The notes under the pieces: model-generated | Told to the model about the DNA's origin: nothing | What the model saw: only the letters and a program-made list of their open reading frames with translations | Database searches by the model: none | From: Eubacterium sp. | Lineage (GTDB): Bacteria; Bacillota; Clostridia; Lachnospirales; Lachnospiraceae | Length of the DNA: 64,000 nucleotides | Direction: 5' to 3' | NCBI GenBank assembly: GCA_017477505.1 | Contig: JAFUVQ010000060.1 | Span: 62,001 to 126,000 of the forward strand | In this document: piece after piece, positions 44,884 to 54,048 of the stretch | Numbering within the stretch: the stretch's first letter is position 1 | How the letters are laid out: the number at the start of each line of letters is the position of its first letter | Made by a program: the position numbers and the translations under genes

Positions 44884-45824
44884 ACAAAACCTCCATTTAC
44901 AAATGTTTCTACGAGCCCTTCGTAAAAATCCGTATATCTAAGAATCTCTTCATTTCTGTATTTGCTTATATAATAATTTGACTCTTCCTTCGTCATGGGA
45001 TAAGGAAAAGGAATCCCTCTCTCCAAAGCGTCATTAACTGTAATATCAATACGTTCAGCTTTCTTCCCAAGGCATTTCTCCGAAAGCTTTTCAAGAACCT
45101 CTGCCAGTCTTTCGTAAGTTAGGACTTCACCTCCGCAGAGATTAAGGGCTTTCAGATCCTCTCTTCCGAGGATATTAAGTATAGCCTTTGCCACATCCCT
45201 AACATAAACCGTTTGGAAGAACCCGTCCGCATCGGAAAGATGGAGAAACTGCGATGCATTTTTAATCCATTTAAAATACATACTCTCCCTCGGTGCATAG
45301 TTTCCTTCACCATAGATGAAGGCCGGACGGATCGATGTCGGGATAATCCCCTTTCTTTTGGCGATACGTGTCAGTTCTTCCTCCAGTGCGACCTTACCCA
45401 GTATATATGCCCCGGTTTCTCCGCCGAAATCTCTTCTTTCAAATGGAGCATCCTCATCCAGCTTTTCTCCGGTTCCGCGAAGGTATACATCAGAAGTGCT
45501 TATGAAAATGTACCGCATTCCTCTGATGTCACCCGGAAGTGCTTCAACAATCCCTTCAATGTCTCCGGGCCGGTATGCAGCAAAATCCACTACCGCATCA
45601 AAACCACCAACATCCGAATCATCATTTGTATTTACCTGGCGGGATTCACTGCTTAGTGCTTCGGATAGTGCATAGAGGTCATGTCTGTCACAGATTATAC
45701 TCCTGACCCCGTCAGGAGCAGGGCGACTGCCCCTGTTGACAAGCACTATATCATGCTCCCCCTTAGCCATATCCGTAAAAGCTTTTCCAAGGAAGTAGGT
45801 TCCCCCTATTACCAGTATTTTCAT
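44880..45824 (-). CDS. NAD-dependent epimerase/dehydratase (extended SDR)
   Basis: A 314-residue SDR with the Rossmann motif 'ILVIGGTYFLGKAF' at the N-terminus. It has 'FISTSDVY' (catalytic Ser region) and a 'GAYILGKVALEEEL' segment where the YxxxK is Y-I-L-G-K. It resembles the mRNA-binding or nucleotide-sugar branch of extended SDRs; the substrate cannot be named. Start ATG 45824 with CGGAGGTG upstream. It is the first gene of an operon with the LysR regulator. Confidence 0.88.
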   Translation of the reverse strand: MKILVIGGTYFLGKAFTDMAKGEHDIVLVNRGSRPAPDGVRSIICDRHDLYALSEALSSESRQVNTNDDSDVGGFDAVVDFAAYRPGDIEGIVEALPGDIRGMRYIFISTSDVYLRGTGEKLDEDAPFERRDFGGETGAYILGKVALEEELTRIAKRKGIIPTSIRPAFIYGEGNYAPRESMYFKWIKNASQFLHLSDADGFFQTVYVRDVAKAILNILGREDLKALNLCGGEVLTYERLAEVLEKLSEKCLGKKAERIDITVNDALERGIPFPYPMTKEESNYYISKYRNEEILRYTDFYEGLVETFVNGGFV

Positions 45825-46144
45825 TTATCTTTACACCTCCGATACCGGCAATACAGCCAAAACAAGCTAAGTCAATTAAGAAATCATAATAACGCATGTC
45901 GCGCGAGTGCGCTTCCCCCGGATGGTTTATTATATAGCAGATTATACGCATGCATCAAGCCTGCAAATGAGATTTCCTCCCGATTCCGAAAAAAACCGAT
46001 GTCCCCGCCTTTTTTCTCTGACCATATAAAAATAATCATAATTGACTATTTGTATATAACCAGTTTAGTGCTATAGTACGGCATTGTAAACTTACATGTA
46101 AACAAAAAGGTGACGATTTAGATTACACTAATGGGAGGTCCGTT
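45825..46144. other. 320-base divergent intergenic region
   Basis: Between the epimerase (minus) and pyridoxal kinase (plus). On the minus strand TTGATG (45953-45958), 18-base spacer and TATAAT (45929-45934) is a likely epimerase promoter. On the plus side the region ahead of the kinase has TTGACT, an A/T-rich stretch, TATAGT and the direct repeat GTAAAC-N6-GTAAAC, but no promoter of normal spacing could be fixed. No ORF or RNA gene was seen. Confidence 0.5.
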
Positions 46145-46987
46145 ATGAAAAGAATTTTAACCATTCAGGATATATCATGCTTCGGTAAGTGCAGCACAAC
46201 AGTGGCACTTCCTGTTATTTCAGCCATGGGAGTTGAAACAGTAATACTTCCAACTGCAGTTCTTTCAACACATACAATGTTTAAAGGCTTTACTGTAAGA
46301 GATCTTACAGAGGATCTCCTTCCTATATGCGAGCATTGGAAGAAAGAAGGATTTCATTTTGATGCAATCTATACAGGATATCTCGGATCTGCAGAAGAAA
46401 TCGAGATTGCGAAGAAGATTTTTGATGAATTCGGTGGAGATGATACCCTCATCTTTATAGATCCCGTTATGGCTGACAACGGAAAGCTCTATCCTGCTTT
46501 CGATGAAGCTTATGCAAAGCTCAATGCAGGTCTCTGCGGCAAGGCAGATATCATCGTGCCGAACATCACTGAAGCATGCTTCATGACCGATACGGAATAT
46601 AAAGAAGAATACGACGAAGAATATGTTAAGACACTGCTCGGAAAGCTTGCCGCACTCGGTGCTAAAACAGTTGTTCTTACCGGCGTTTCACTCAGTGCCG
46701 GAAATACCGGTGTATACGGATACGACACAGTAAATGATAAATATTTCATTTATCAGAATGAACATATAGATGCTGCATTCCACGGTACAGGCGATATATT
46801 TGCCAGCGTATGCGTCGGAGCACTCACAAGAGGCCTCAGCCTTGACGACGCATTCAAGCTTGCTGCCGATTATACCAAGGATACAATCCGTGTTACACTT
46901 GATAACCCTGAAAAGCCATGGTACGGAGTTGACTTTGAAGCAACGATACCTGAACTTGTGAACAGCCTTTCAGATGCTCTGAAATAA
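46145..46987 (+). CDS. pdxY: pyridoxal/pyridoxamine kinase
   Basis: Phosphorylates pyridoxal and related B6 vitamers in the salvage route to PLP. Its 280 residues belong to the ribokinase fold: 'ILTIQDISCFGKCSTTVALPV' at the start, 'IYTGYLGSAEEIEIA', 'IDPVMADNGKLY', 'IVPNITEACFMT' and the anion hole/catalytic base 'FHGTGDIFASV'. Ribosome binding site GGGAGG. It is convergent with a MocR regulator whose closest known role is PLP sensing (PdxR type). PdxY versus PdxK naming is by similarity only. Confidence 0.92.
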   Translation: MKRILTIQDISCFGKCSTTVALPVISAMGVETVILPTAVLSTHTMFKGFTVRDLTEDLLPICEHWKKEGFHFDAIYTGYLGSAEEIEIAKKIFDEFGGDDTLIFIDPVMADNGKLYPAFDEAYAKLNAGLCGKADIIVPNITEACFMTDTEYKEEYDEEYVKTLLGKLAALGAKTVVLTGVSLSAGNTGVYGYDTVNDKYFIYQNEHIDAAFHGTGDIFASVCVGALTRGLSLDDAFKLAADYTKDTIRVTLDNPEKPWYGVDFEATIPELVNSLSDALK

Positions 46988-47009
46988 CCTGATTACGACA
47001 TTTCCGATT

Positions 47010-48440
47010 CTAGCCAATCGCTTCATCCAGCAGTTTGACCGCTGCAGGAATTTCTTCAATGGGTATACTGGAGTAATTCAGAACCAGAACCCCGGTACCC
47101 TCAGACTTATCTCTGTAATAATCTGAAAGGGTATTGATCTTAATTCCATTACTCAGGGCTTTTGCCTTGATAATGCTATCAACGTTATCCTTACCTCTAA
47201 GCCAAAGGTATATAAGGATATGCTGTCCCGCTCCCTTTTCGCCGAGAGTTGCCGTCTCGAAAGAGCGGTAGCGGGACAGTTCTTTTATAAGAACCTCTTT
47301 TTCTCTGGCATAATATCTCCTGAGCCTTCTGATACGGCTCTCAAAAAATCCTTCATCAATAAAACTCGCAAGTGTATACTGCTGAAGATTTGAAACCGTA
47401 CACGAGTAAAAACCCAGGTTTTTGTGAAATCTTTCAGCCAGCTCGTCAGGCAGTATCATATAACTGATTCGAATTGTAGCTGAAAGTGTCTTTGTAAATG
47501 TATTCATATAGATGACTCTTCCGCCACGATCCATTTCCATCAAAGTCGGCATGGGTTTACCGCCTGTCCCAAGCTCGGAATCATAGTCATCCTCAATGAT
47601 GTAGCAGTCTCCCCTCTCCTCGGCAAGGCGAAGAATCTCATATCTTCTTGCTACCTGTGTAACTATTCCTGTAGGAAAATGATGCGTCGGCGAAATATGG
47701 AATATATCCGCATCACTCTCCGAAAGCCTGTCAATATCGATTCCGTTTTCATCTAAGGGAATATATCTTATATCGACTCCGTTAGCCGTATAAACCTTGG
47801 CGATCTTGTCATATCCCGGTTCCTCAAGAGCATATACCTTATCCCTTCCGAGAAGCTGGATTATAAGGCTGTAAAGATACTCGGTCCCCGCTCCTATCAC
47901 GATATTCTCCGGATTTACATTCATTCCCCGGAATCCCCAGATATGTCTGGCAATAGCATATCTTAGCTCCCTGATCCCGTTAGAAGGCGCAACAGTCAGG
48001 ATTTCATCCTGCTTATCAGCCATAACCTTACGGGTAAGCTTCGACCATGTTGAAAATGGATGGAGTGCTTTAATGGTCATATTGCTGGTGAAGTCGTACT
48101 TTATATCATCCACTTCCTGAACCGGAAGTCCCGGAGCTTTTTTCTCCCCTTTGGCTTTAGCACAGGAACCCTCCCCGTAATCAGAACTTACAGGCAGTTC
48201 TATATCCTCTACAAAGAATCCGCTCCGTGAAACAGAGCGGATATATCCTTCAGAAACCAGTTTTTCATAAGCATTCTCAACAGTTATAGTACTGACTCCG
48301 AGATTTTCCGCAAAATTCCGCTTGGACGGAAGTCTCGTCCCCGATGGGAGTTTTCCCTGCTCTATATCATCTTTGATGAATCTATAAAGCTGCATATATA
48401 GAGGCACTGCCTTCTTCTTATCAAAAACATAAGTAATCAT
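47010..48440 (-). CDS. MocR/PdxR-family regulator (GntR HTH + aminotransferase-like domain)
   Basis: A 476-residue chimeric regulator. Residues 1-75 are a GntR winged helix ('PLYMQLYRFIKDDIEQGKL', 'LPSKRNFAENLGVSTITVENAYEKL'). Residues 100-475 are a fold-type I aminotransferase domain that binds PLP, with the lysine region 'MNTFTKTLSATIRISYMI' and 'IEDDYDSELG'. Such proteins sense PLP or an amino-acid/PLP adduct. Being convergent with the pyridoxal kinase, 22 bases away, it may control vitamin B6 genes. ATG 48440 is preferred over the TTG at 48461; AGGA lies nine bases before it. Confidence 0.93.
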   Translation of the reverse strand: MITYVFDKKKAVPLYMQLYRFIKDDIEQGKLPSGTRLPSKRNFAENLGVSTITVENAYEKLVSEGYIRSVSRSGFFVEDIELPVSSDYGEGSCAKAKGEKKAPGLPVQEVDDIKYDFTSNMTIKALHPFSTWSKLTRKVMADKQDEILTVAPSNGIRELRYAIARHIWGFRGMNVNPENIVIGAGTEYLYSLIIQLLGRDKVYALEEPGYDKIAKVYTANGVDIRYIPLDENGIDIDRLSESDADIFHISPTHHFPTGIVTQVARRYEILRLAEERGDCYIIEDDYDSELGTGGKPMPTLMEMDRGGRVIYMNTFTKTLSATIRISYMILPDELAERFHKNLGFYSCTVSNLQQYTLASFIDEGFFESRIRRLRRYYAREKEVLIKELSRYRSFETATLGEKGAGQHILIYLWLRGKDNVDSIIKAKALSNGIKINTLSDYYRDKSEGTGVLVLNYSSIPIEEIPAAVKLLDEAIG

Positions 48441-48441
48441 T

Positions 48442-49500
48442 TTATCTAATCCTATAATCAACAGTCATTGTATTTCCTGAAAATGAAGCCTTTGCCTTTG
48501 CGCCGCATATAATCGGAACCATAGGCGGAAGATGTCCGATATCCAGGTCCATGATTATCGGAACTCCAAGTTTCCCAATGATATCAGTTACGGAGTTATA
48601 GCAGTCTGCTCCGAACATTTCCTCGCCTTTATGAAGCGGTCTTCCTATCATAAAGCCTCGAACATATTTAAACCATCCAGCTTCTCTCATCTGCCAGAAA
48701 GCTCTTCTCATGGACATGGGGTTCAGGTCACAACATTCCAGGAACCATATAAAACCGTCATCCTTATATTTCTCCAGAAAGTCCGCCGTTTTATCATATC
48801 TTGTTCCAAGCAGGTTTACGAGGCAGTCCACACACCCTCCGATGAGGCGTCCTTCCAATGTGATTTCGCTGTTCATTTCAGACCCTTTAACTTCGTCCGG
48901 CAGGTAATACACATATTCAGTCTTCTCTGTTACGTTATAAGGCAGAAGCGGATGCTCCTCGTCCTTAAGTCCTTCCTTCTCCCAGAGGGGATATCCACTG
49001 ACTGAATTCTTCTCCCCTTTTATCAGATCAAATGCATCTCTGAGAGATTCATGCCACGGTTCCATTCCGAAGGCAGGGGCACAAGGACCGTATATAGCAG
49101 CTGTGTCCGCAATTGTTGCGGACAGATATACGAAATTTGTATTGTCCGAATACCCCATATACCATTTGGGCTCAGCATTCTTAACAGCTTTGAAATCAAT
49201 GTATGGGATTACTTCGCACATCATCTCCCCACCACCGCAGGAGATTATCACATCCGGCGCGTCTTCCCCACTAAGAGTAAACGCATCAGTCAGTTCCTTC
49301 CCGCAAAGTTCGGGTTTATTACTGATTCCTATTCCTTCTCCCACAAAGCAGTTTGGTCCGAGCCACTTGCTGTAGCCCATTTCTTCAAAGCGCTTCAGCG
49401 CATTTTCAAATGAAGATTTATATGGTTCAATATTACATCCGAAGGACGGTGCCACAAAACCTATGGTTCCATTTTCCGGAAGAAACTTTGGAATTCTCAT
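48442..49500 (-). CDS. S66 family serine carboxypeptidase (LdcA/MccF-like)
   Basis: A 352-residue cytoplasmic peptidase of family S66. The nucleophile Ser is in 'YMGYSDNTNF', the Glu in 'WFLECCDLNP' and the His in 'LDIGHLPPMVPI'. The family includes LD-carboxypeptidase for muropeptide recycling and MccF, which cleaves toxic aminoacyl-nucleotides. 'GGCVDCLVNLLGT' is a family pocket segment. Length fits the MccF-like branch. It ends one base before the MocR ATG, so they are co-transcribed. Confidence 0.9.
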   Translation of the reverse strand: MRIPKFLPENGTIGFVAPSFGCNIEPYKSSFENALKRFEEMGYSKWLGPNCFVGEGIGISNKPELCGKELTDAFTLSGEDAPDVIISCGGGEMMCEVIPYIDFKAVKNAEPKWYMGYSDNTNFVYLSATIADTAAIYGPCAPAFGMEPWHESLRDAFDLIKGEKNSVSGYPLWEKEGLKDEEHPLLPYNVTEKTEYVYYLPDEVKGSEMNSEITLEGRLIGGCVDCLVNLLGTRYDKTADFLEKYKDDGFIWFLECCDLNPMSMRRAFWQMREAGWFKYVRGFMIGRPLHKGEEMFGADCYNSVTDIIGKLGVPIIMDLDIGHLPPMVPIICGAKAKASFSGNTMTVDYRIR

Positions 49501-49644
49501 ACCTTTTTCCTTTCTTCTTACATTGTACCTTACAATATGACTATCAATATACTTCTATATCTATATATACGTACTTCAAACGATTCGTAATATATCACAT
49601 TATGCCCTACAGTACGTTTCGTAATAAATACTACTATACTACCT

Positions 49645-50991
49645 TCATAATGAGGTCAGCAGTAAAGTCACTTCGGTTTCATTGTCTCCCGCTCTCATCC
49701 ATATATCACCGCCCAGTTTTCGTGCTATAAATCTTGCCTCATACAGCCCGATACCACTGCCCTTTACTACAGTAGAATTTGAGCCTCTCCAGAGACTGTT
49801 GAATACATACGGAAGTTCACTCGCCGGGAGCGGCTTGCCCTTATTTACTATACTGATAAGATTCCCCTCGTCTGTCTTTGACATCCGAAGAGTAATCCCG
49901 TTTCCGTCTCCATACTTAATCGCATTATCCATAAGCTGCCTTATTATCCTGCGCACGCCATTTAGGTCGCTCTTAATCAGAGGATTACCTTCTGCTTCCA
50001 CATTGAACGGAATTCTGTTTACTTTCAGACGGTTGGTATATTCTTCTCTTATAAAATCTTCAATCTCTTTAGAATAAAACGGATTAACATCGGGATTAAA
50101 TTCGAATATAGCTGCGTTTGCTGTATCTACGGCTTCAGATACAATACGTTCTATCTCATCAGCATTTTTCTCAATCTTTCCGGCAAGCTCCGCATCTTTT
50201 TCATTTACTTTACCTTCGGGATCATAGAGTCCCGTGGATATCGCTTCCGAAAACAGCTTGATATTTGCGGCAGGAGTTTTTATGCCATGAACCAGTACCG
50301 TAACCAGTTTCTGGTGATCATCAGAAATCCTGCGTATAGTATTCCTGTCATTCTCCAGCTTATCCGCAAGCATATTCATTCCCCAGACATATCGCCCGAA
50401 GAATCTGTTTTTCGTCTCCGGAAGTTTTTCCACTGTCCCGCCCCTGGATAATCTTTCCGGATAATCCGATAATCGGTTAAACGGAACAATAACCGCTGCA
50501 TATATGTAGAGTCCGTATACTATTACAATAAGTGCCGCAAGAATCAGTGTTATATTCATAAGAAGGAGAAAGCCGGAATAACCTGTTTGGGCAAATTCAT
50601 AAATGGCAACTCCCATATAATTTCCATCCGGACAGATGCCGCATACTATCGTATTCTGTCCTCCGTTATTAAATGACATGTCGCCACCCGACATTTTCCC
50701 TTGAAAAAACAAAAAAGCTGTAACTGTTTTGGGGCTGTAATCGGCACCATAAAGCTTATCCCATTCACCCTTTCGCGAATAGAATACTCTTTCAATCATT
50801 GCTTCTTCATTAATAAGTGAAGTATCAGTATTCCTTATATAAGTTTCCAGATCCTCATTAATACGTGCAACAACCACATTTCTCCGGCTGTATTTTTTAT
50901 CCTCAAGCTTCTTCCCGCAGATATTTGCTCCCAGAGCAACTATCGCGAGAACTGATAATGCCAGAAGGAACCTGACTATATACGCTCTCAT
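49645..50991 (-). CDS. membrane sensor histidine kinase
   Basis: A 448-residue kinase. TM1 is at about residues 3-22, an extracellular loop of about 110 residues follows, and TM2 is at about 135-165. The phospho-acceptor is in 'LVTVLVHGIKTPAANIKLF' and the ATPase boxes are 'IRQLMDNAIKYGDGNG' and 'GSGIGLYEARFIARKLGG'. The HGIKTP box is a variant of the usual H-E-hydrophobic-(K/R)-TP. Its start overlaps the response regulator by four bases. The ABC transporter and lipoprotein upstream suggest that this pair regulates or is regulated with them. Confidence 0.92.
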   Translation of the reverse strand: MRAYIVRFLLALSVLAIVALGANICGKKLEDKKYSRRNVVVARINEDLETYIRNTDTSLINEEAMIERVFYSRKGEWDKLYGADYSPKTVTAFLFFQGKMSGGDMSFNNGGQNTIVCGICPDGNYMGVAIYEFAQTGYSGFLLLMNITLILAALIVIVYGLYIYAAVIVPFNRLSDYPERLSRGGTVEKLPETKNRFFGRYVWGMNMLADKLENDRNTIRRISDDHQKLVTVLVHGIKTPAANIKLFSEAISTGLYDPEGKVNEKDAELAGKIEKNADEIERIVSEAVDTANAAIFEFNPDVNPFYSKEIEDFIREEYTNRLKVNRIPFNVEAEGNPLIKSDLNGVRRIIRQLMDNAIKYGDGNGITLRMSKTDEGNLISIVNKGKPLPASELPYVFNSLWRGSNSTVVKGSGIGLYEARFIARKLGGDIWMRAGDNETEVTLLLTSL

Positions 50992-51671
50992 GACGATTCT
51001 CCGAACTGATATCCGACCTTATATACGGTCTTTATAAGCTTAGGCTCCCGCGGATTATCCTCAATTTTATCCCGAAGCCAGCTGACATATACGCCCAGAG
51101 AAGAAAGTTCACTGAAACAGCTCTCGCCCCAGACATTATTGAATATAGTTTCTTTTTTCAGCGCCCTTCCCCGGTTCTTCATAAGATATAAAAGAAGATC
51201 AAATTCTTTGCCCTTAACATCAATAAGAGTTTCTCCCTTATAAACCTTCCTTGCACTGACATCAACTGTTAATCCCTCCGCAGAAATCAGTTCCTTATCA
51301 TCGGCGATTTCATAGGTACGCCGCATAAGCGCTTTGATCTTGGTAGTAAGAACAGGTATTGAAAATGGCTTGTCCACATAATCATCGGCACCTATTTCCA
51401 TCCCCAGAATCTTGCTGTCATCATCTGTCTTTGCACTCATCATAAGGACAGGAAGATTTCTGTTTTTCCTGATTTCGGTAAGAGCTTCGAAGCCATCCTT
51501 CCCCGGAAGCATCACATCAAGAAGAAGCAGCTTGAAGCTTTCATTTCCAAGCAGAAGAAGACCGTCTTCTGCGCTTTTTGCCCATTCAACGGTCCATCCT
51601 TCTTTCTTTAAAAAATCAGTAATCAGCTGTCCAAGGTCTTCATTATCTTCAATGATGAGAATATCTGTCAT
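50988..51671 (-). CDS. OmpR-family response regulator
   Basis: A 227-residue regulator with receiver ('DILIIEDNEDLGQL', phospho-acceptor in 'LLLLDVMLPGKDG', 'YVDKPFS') and OmpR winged helix ('LIDVKGKEFDLLLYLMKNRGRALKKETIFNNVW', 'YVSWLRDKI'). The frame is open 17 codons upstream, but ATG 51671 has AAAGGAGCGGG directly before it. It is followed by its kinase with a four-base overlap. Confidence 0.94.
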   Translation of the reverse strand: MTDILIIEDNEDLGQLITDFLKKEGWTVEWAKSAEDGLLLLGNESFKLLLLDVMLPGKDGFEALTEIRKNRNLPVLMMSAKTDDDSKILGMEIGADDYVDKPFSIPVLTTKIKALMRRTYEIADDKELISAEGLTVDVSARKVYKGETLIDVKGKEFDLLLYLMKNRGRALKKETIFNNVWGESCFSELSSLGVYVSWLRDKIEDNPREPKLIKTVYKVGYQFGESS

Positions 51672-51760
51672 ACCCGCTCCTTTATGATACTTTGTAACAA
51701 CCTTCCACTCCTGATTATACACGATTATTCATTTATATTTCAACATAAGCCACCATAATC

Positions 51761-53212
51761 TTAGTAGCTTCCTATATCTGTAAAAATCACATCATCCGAC
51801 GGGCCGCTTTCCGGTGTAAAAGCCACCTGAACTCTTCCTGTATGATAATCCACTATTATCATCTGCGCAGTTCCGGTATTTCTTACATTGACGACATAAG
51901 CTTCACCCTTTTTTTGACCTTGATTTACCTTTTCTTTTGTCAGTGCAGTCTTTAATTCACCTACAGTAAATTTATCCTCTGCACCTACCCATTCATTATA
52001 TTTGTTCCATCTTACTGCGTTACCATCCTGATAAAGATAATCCTGATTTCCCTTCGCGGCAAATGAATTAACAACACACAGGCTGTCCGGATTGTCCCAC
52101 GTAAGTCCATTTAAAAGCGGAGTCTCATTATCACGAAGTATAGAATAAGCCTTACCTTTCTCCTGAAGCTGGCTGACAGCATCCTCTGCGCAGTAACCGG
52201 AATTATCATCGGATATTATAAGGTTATGACTCCAGGTATAGTTTGCACTGTTCCCCACCATATAATCGCCAACCTCTTTGGCTGTATCAAATTCTTCCAG
52301 TGCATACCTGAGATCATAAGTATAGCATCTTCTATTCTCATATATATAGGGTTCATTAAGGCTTCCCACATCAAGGATTCCGGCAAAAACGCCATCATCA
52401 TTTACGGCTGAAACAATGCTTTCAAATCCGAAAAATGAAATACCGGTATAAGATCTGTCCCCCTTCTTTGCATGAATTACGGAATGAACTTCGCACATCT
52501 GATACTCGGTTCCGAGATTCCAGTCCAGCAGACGAACAGTAATCCTGTCACCGGTCTCTGTCTTGTCGCCCCATAGGGAAAGCGCTGAGCATGCAGTTCC
52601 CCTTAAAGCTTCAGGAATAAAACTGAAGGTCACTGCTTCTTCGTAACTTATGTGGCCATCTTCCGAATATCCATGTACTCCACCGGAAATCGTCTCGGCA
52701 TAAGCATCCAGTTCCTTCCAGTAATCAGAAAGCTTCGGGTCGTCTTCTACTGTTTTTGCCAGATATGAAACTCTTTCCCATACAGGATCAAAGTCATCAA
52801 CCAGAGCCGGAAATCCCCAATATATATTTTCATATATATACGGTTCCATTACCTCGTGAATCTCCGGATAAGCTTCCATAACCTCCTCAGCATAGGCTTT
52901 TCCTACTTCCTCCGGTGTATGGTTTTCGAAATCCAGAGTAACGTCATAATAGTGCTCCATTTTCTTTACTACGCAGGCTCCATCGGAAGATGAAAATGTA
53001 GCGAGTGTCTTATCTGGAGTTCCCGCATCTTCGTATTCTGCAGACTTCTCAACATATGTGTTAGATACCTCAACCAGATTACTCTCTTCTGTTTCCGGGA
53101 ATGTATAGTTTTCGTAAGTTTCCATCTTTCCACAACCTGTGAGAGAAGCTGCCAGAAGAACTGAAAAGGCTATAGTGATTATTTTTGAAATTTTACTGTA
53201 TTTATATTTCAT
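51761..53212 (-). CDS. secreted C45-type Ntn hydrolase lipoprotein
   Basis: A 483-residue lipoprotein with lipobox 'LAASLTGC' near residue 20-27. The rest resembles the C45 (acyl-CoA:6-APA acyltransferase-like) Ntn hydrolases: a nucleophile Cys in 'EALRGTACSALSLWG', then 'RLLDWNLGTEYQ', and later 'SHNLIISDDNSG', 'NSFAA'. Family members self-cleave before the Cys and hydrolyse amide bonds, for instance of peptides or beta-lactam-like compounds. With a FtsX-type ABC transporter upstream and a two-component system downstream it probably acts in peptide or antibiotic response, which is inference. Confidence 0.75.
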   Translation of the reverse strand: MKYKYSKISKIITIAFSVLLAASLTGCGKMETYENYTFPETEESNLVEVSNTYVEKSAEYEDAGTPDKTLATFSSSDGACVVKKMEHYYDVTLDFENHTPEEVGKAYAEEVMEAYPEIHEVMEPYIYENIYWGFPALVDDFDPVWERVSYLAKTVEDDPKLSDYWKELDAYAETISGGVHGYSEDGHISYEEAVTFSFIPEALRGTACSALSLWGDKTETGDRITVRLLDWNLGTEYQMCEVHSVIHAKKGDRSYTGISFFGFESIVSAVNDDGVFAGILDVGSLNEPYIYENRRCYTYDLRYALEEFDTAKEVGDYMVGNSANYTWSHNLIISDDNSGYCAEDAVSQLQEKGKAYSILRDNETPLLNGLTWDNPDSLCVVNSFAAKGNQDYLYQDGNAVRWNKYNEWVGAEDKFTVGELKTALTKEKVNQGQKKGEAYVVNVRNTGTAQMIIVDYHTGRVQVAFTPESGPSDDVIFTDIGSY

Positions 53213-53283
53213 ATCGTATTCTCTTTCTGTTTTAGATTCTTAGCTTCACCCAGAATGACATTATGCTTTATAATTATTTGACT

Positions 53284-54048
53284 TTACCAGTCACGTTCCT
53301 GAAGCCAGTTTCTGAGTTTTCTTTCACGCACCGGGAGGTCATCCTCTGATTCCATCTTCCCAAGTACAAGTTCTCCCTGGATATTGCCATCGACAAGGAA
53401 GATTACTCTCTCACTGCAGCTGGAAACTTTTTCACTGTGAGTTACCATCATGACTGAAGTCCCTTCTCTGTTGGCATTTACAAGCTCTCTTATTACTTCC
53501 ATAGATGCTTTCTGATTAAGAGCTCCAGTTGGTTCATCTGCAAAAACCATCTTTGGACTATTTATGAGTGATCTGCATAGACACGCCCTCTGAAGCTGAC
53601 CGCCGGATACTTCCGTGATAAATCTGTCTGCGGTATCAATAATACCAAGTCTTCTCATAAGTGTCTCGGCATCTTTATTAACCTCAGCTCTAGGTTTCTG
53701 CCCGGCCTGATAACCCGGAAGGATAACATTATCCATGATATTCAGCTTCTTCATCATATACATCTGCTGAAATACAAAACCCATCTTATTAAGACGAACC
53801 CTGGCCATAGCTTTCCTGTCCAGCTTAGATATATCTTCTCCGTCAAATGATACACTTCCGGAAGTCATACTGTCCATACCGCTTACTGTATAAAGAAGAG
53901 TTGATTTACCGGAACCTGAAGGACCCATTATTGAAACGAACTCGCCTTCTTCCATACTGAAATTAACATTCTGAAGGACATTGTTACTGTATTCATCTAT
54001 CACATAAGTCTTACACAGATCCTTAACCTCTAAAACCTTATTACTCAT
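53284..54048 (-). CDS. ABC transporter ATP-binding protein (MacB/LolD type)
   Basis: A 254-residue ATPase: Walker A 'GPSGSGKST', Q loop 'FQQMYMMKKL', signature 'VSGGQLQRACL', Walker B 'MVFADEPTGALN', H loop 'MVTHSEKV'. It is the partner of the FtsX-type permease upstream and overlaps it by eight bases. The type VII (MacB-like) class uses ATP to move envelope proteins or expel peptides from the membrane. Start ATG 54048 follows GGAGG. Confidence 0.95.
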   Translation of the reverse strand: MSNKVLEVKDLCKTYVIDEYSNNVLQNVNFSMEEGEFVSIMGPSGSGKSTLLYTVSGMDSMTSGSVSFDGEDISKLDRKAMARVRLNKMGFVFQQMYMMKKLNIMDNVILPGYQAGQKPRAEVNKDAETLMRRLGIIDTADRFITEVSGGQLQRACLCRSLINSPKMVFADEPTGALNQKASMEVIRELVNANREGTSVMMVTHSEKVSSCSERVIFLVDGNIQGELVLGKMESEDDLPVRERKLRNWLQERDW

